Assembly (NCBI GenBank): GCA_028292145.1 | Contig: JAQGMX010000173.1 | Coordinates: 1-5,759, forward strand | Direction: 5' to 3' | Source of the DNA: Variovorax sp. | GTDB taxonomy: Bacteria; Pseudomonadota; Gammaproteobacteria; Burkholderiales; Burkholderiaceae_C | Length of the DNA stretch: 5,759 nt | Shown here: positions 5,607 to 5,759 of the stretch, piece by piece | Layout of the letters: every line of letters starts with the position of its first letter | Position numbering within the stretch: position 1 is the stretch's first letter | Position numbers and translations under genes: made by a program | Notes under the pieces: model-generated | Seen by the model: the letters and a program-made list of their open reading frames with translations, nothing else | What the model was told of the DNA's origin: nothing | Databases searched by the model: none

Positions 5607-5759
5607 AGGTGACCTTTTTTTGCAGTGCAGCAAACGACAGATCCAGCAGCATGCCGACCACGCCGATCATCAGGATCGCGAAGGCGCGCGCGATGCCGAC
5701 ACGCTGCTTCATGCCGCCGGACAGCTGCGACGGCTTCTTGTCGATGGCCGCGGCGAGCC
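5596..5759 (-). CDS. ABC transporter permease, C-terminal fragment (joined to repeated ATPase sequence)
   Basis: An open frame enters from the right edge and stops at TGA 5598-5596, overlapping the ATPase start by 11 bases. Only the last 25 or so codons (5596-5672) look like a permease. They give a hydrophobic helix L-M-I-G-V-V-G-M-L-L-D followed by F-A-A-L-Q-K-K-V-T-Y-V-E, the usual end of nitrate/sulfonate/taurine-type ABC permeases (BPD_transp_1). The 29 codons before that read L-A-A-A-I-D-K-K-P-S-Q-L-S-G-G-M-K-Q-R and onward to A-F-A-I, which is ATPase sequence, identical base for base to 5147-5233 and in the same frame. An ATPase signature motif directly followed by a permease end, with no Walker B, makes no functional sense. 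The permease call is sound for 5596-5672; the rest is probably an assembly chimera or a local duplication. Confidence 0.7.
   Translation of the reverse strand, partial: LAAAIDKKPSQLSGGMKQRVGIARAFAILMIGVVGMLLDLSFAALQKKVTYVE
5673..5759. repeat. 87-bp direct repeat, copy 2 (window edge)
   Basis: This is a perfect copy of 5147-5233 in the same orientation, running to the last base of the window. It joins permease sequence at 5672/5673 and keeps the reading frame open across the junction. Confidence 0.95.

Noticed and set aside
5614..5620. A-AAA-AAG heptamer in the permease frame, a classic -1 frameshift motif
   Set aside because: A -1 shift would not enter the ATPase frame, no stimulatory hairpin is seen, and the A-run plus GG serves well as the ATPase ribosome site.
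5607..5633. Upstream start of the ATPase at 5633
   Set aside because: It would add nine residues overlapping the permease end; the ribosome site and family alignment favour ATG 5606.
1..5759. CRISPR arrays, tRNA or rRNA genes, insertion sequences
   Set aside because: No repeat-spacer pattern, tRNA cloverleaf, transposase or terminal inverted repeats were found. The only notable repeat is the 87-bp pair.

Overview
The window is G+C-rich DNA with strongly G/C-biased third codon positions. Its gene content (DUF3348-type protein, DUF802-type MotA-like protein, OmpA/MotB-like protein, cyanase with a cyanate/nitrate-type ABC transporter) points to a betaproteobacterium of the order Burkholderiales (Ralstonia/Cupriavidus/Burkholderia relatives). 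That assignment rests on recalled family distribution, not on a search.

Layout, left to right. (1) Positions 1-3353 hold a tightly packed three-gene cluster on the minus strand. In transcription order it is a DUF3348-like protein (3353 to 2640), a 667-residue membrane protein with a MotA/TolQ/ExbB-type channel core and a cytoplasmic helical tail of about 480 residues (2623 to 620), and an OmpA/MotB-type protein (620 to beyond position 1, C-terminus cut by the window). The last two genes overlap by one base (TGATG). Together they look like an ion-driven stator pair of the MotAB/ZorAB kind with a very long tail. The function of this locus is not established as far as I know, and it is the best candidate here for an undescribed system. 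(2) A 142-bp divergent intergenic region (3354-3495) carries a near-consensus sigma-54 promoter directed at (3) an orphan family-3 solute-binding protein (3496-4287, GTG start, signal peptide), with a possible intrinsic terminator at its end. (4) A convergent minus-strand cyanate operon occupies 4303-5759: permease C-terminus, ABC ATPase, then cyanase (cynS). The transporter probably imports cyanate, and cyanase decomposes it with bicarbonate to ammonia and CO2, supplying nitrogen and removing a toxic ion.

The last 87 bases (5673-5759) are a perfect direct copy of an internal piece of the ATPase gene (5147-5233), joined in frame to the permease C-terminus. This is either an assembly chimera at a contig end or a local duplication. 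The permease sequence to the right of 5672 should not be trusted as it stands.
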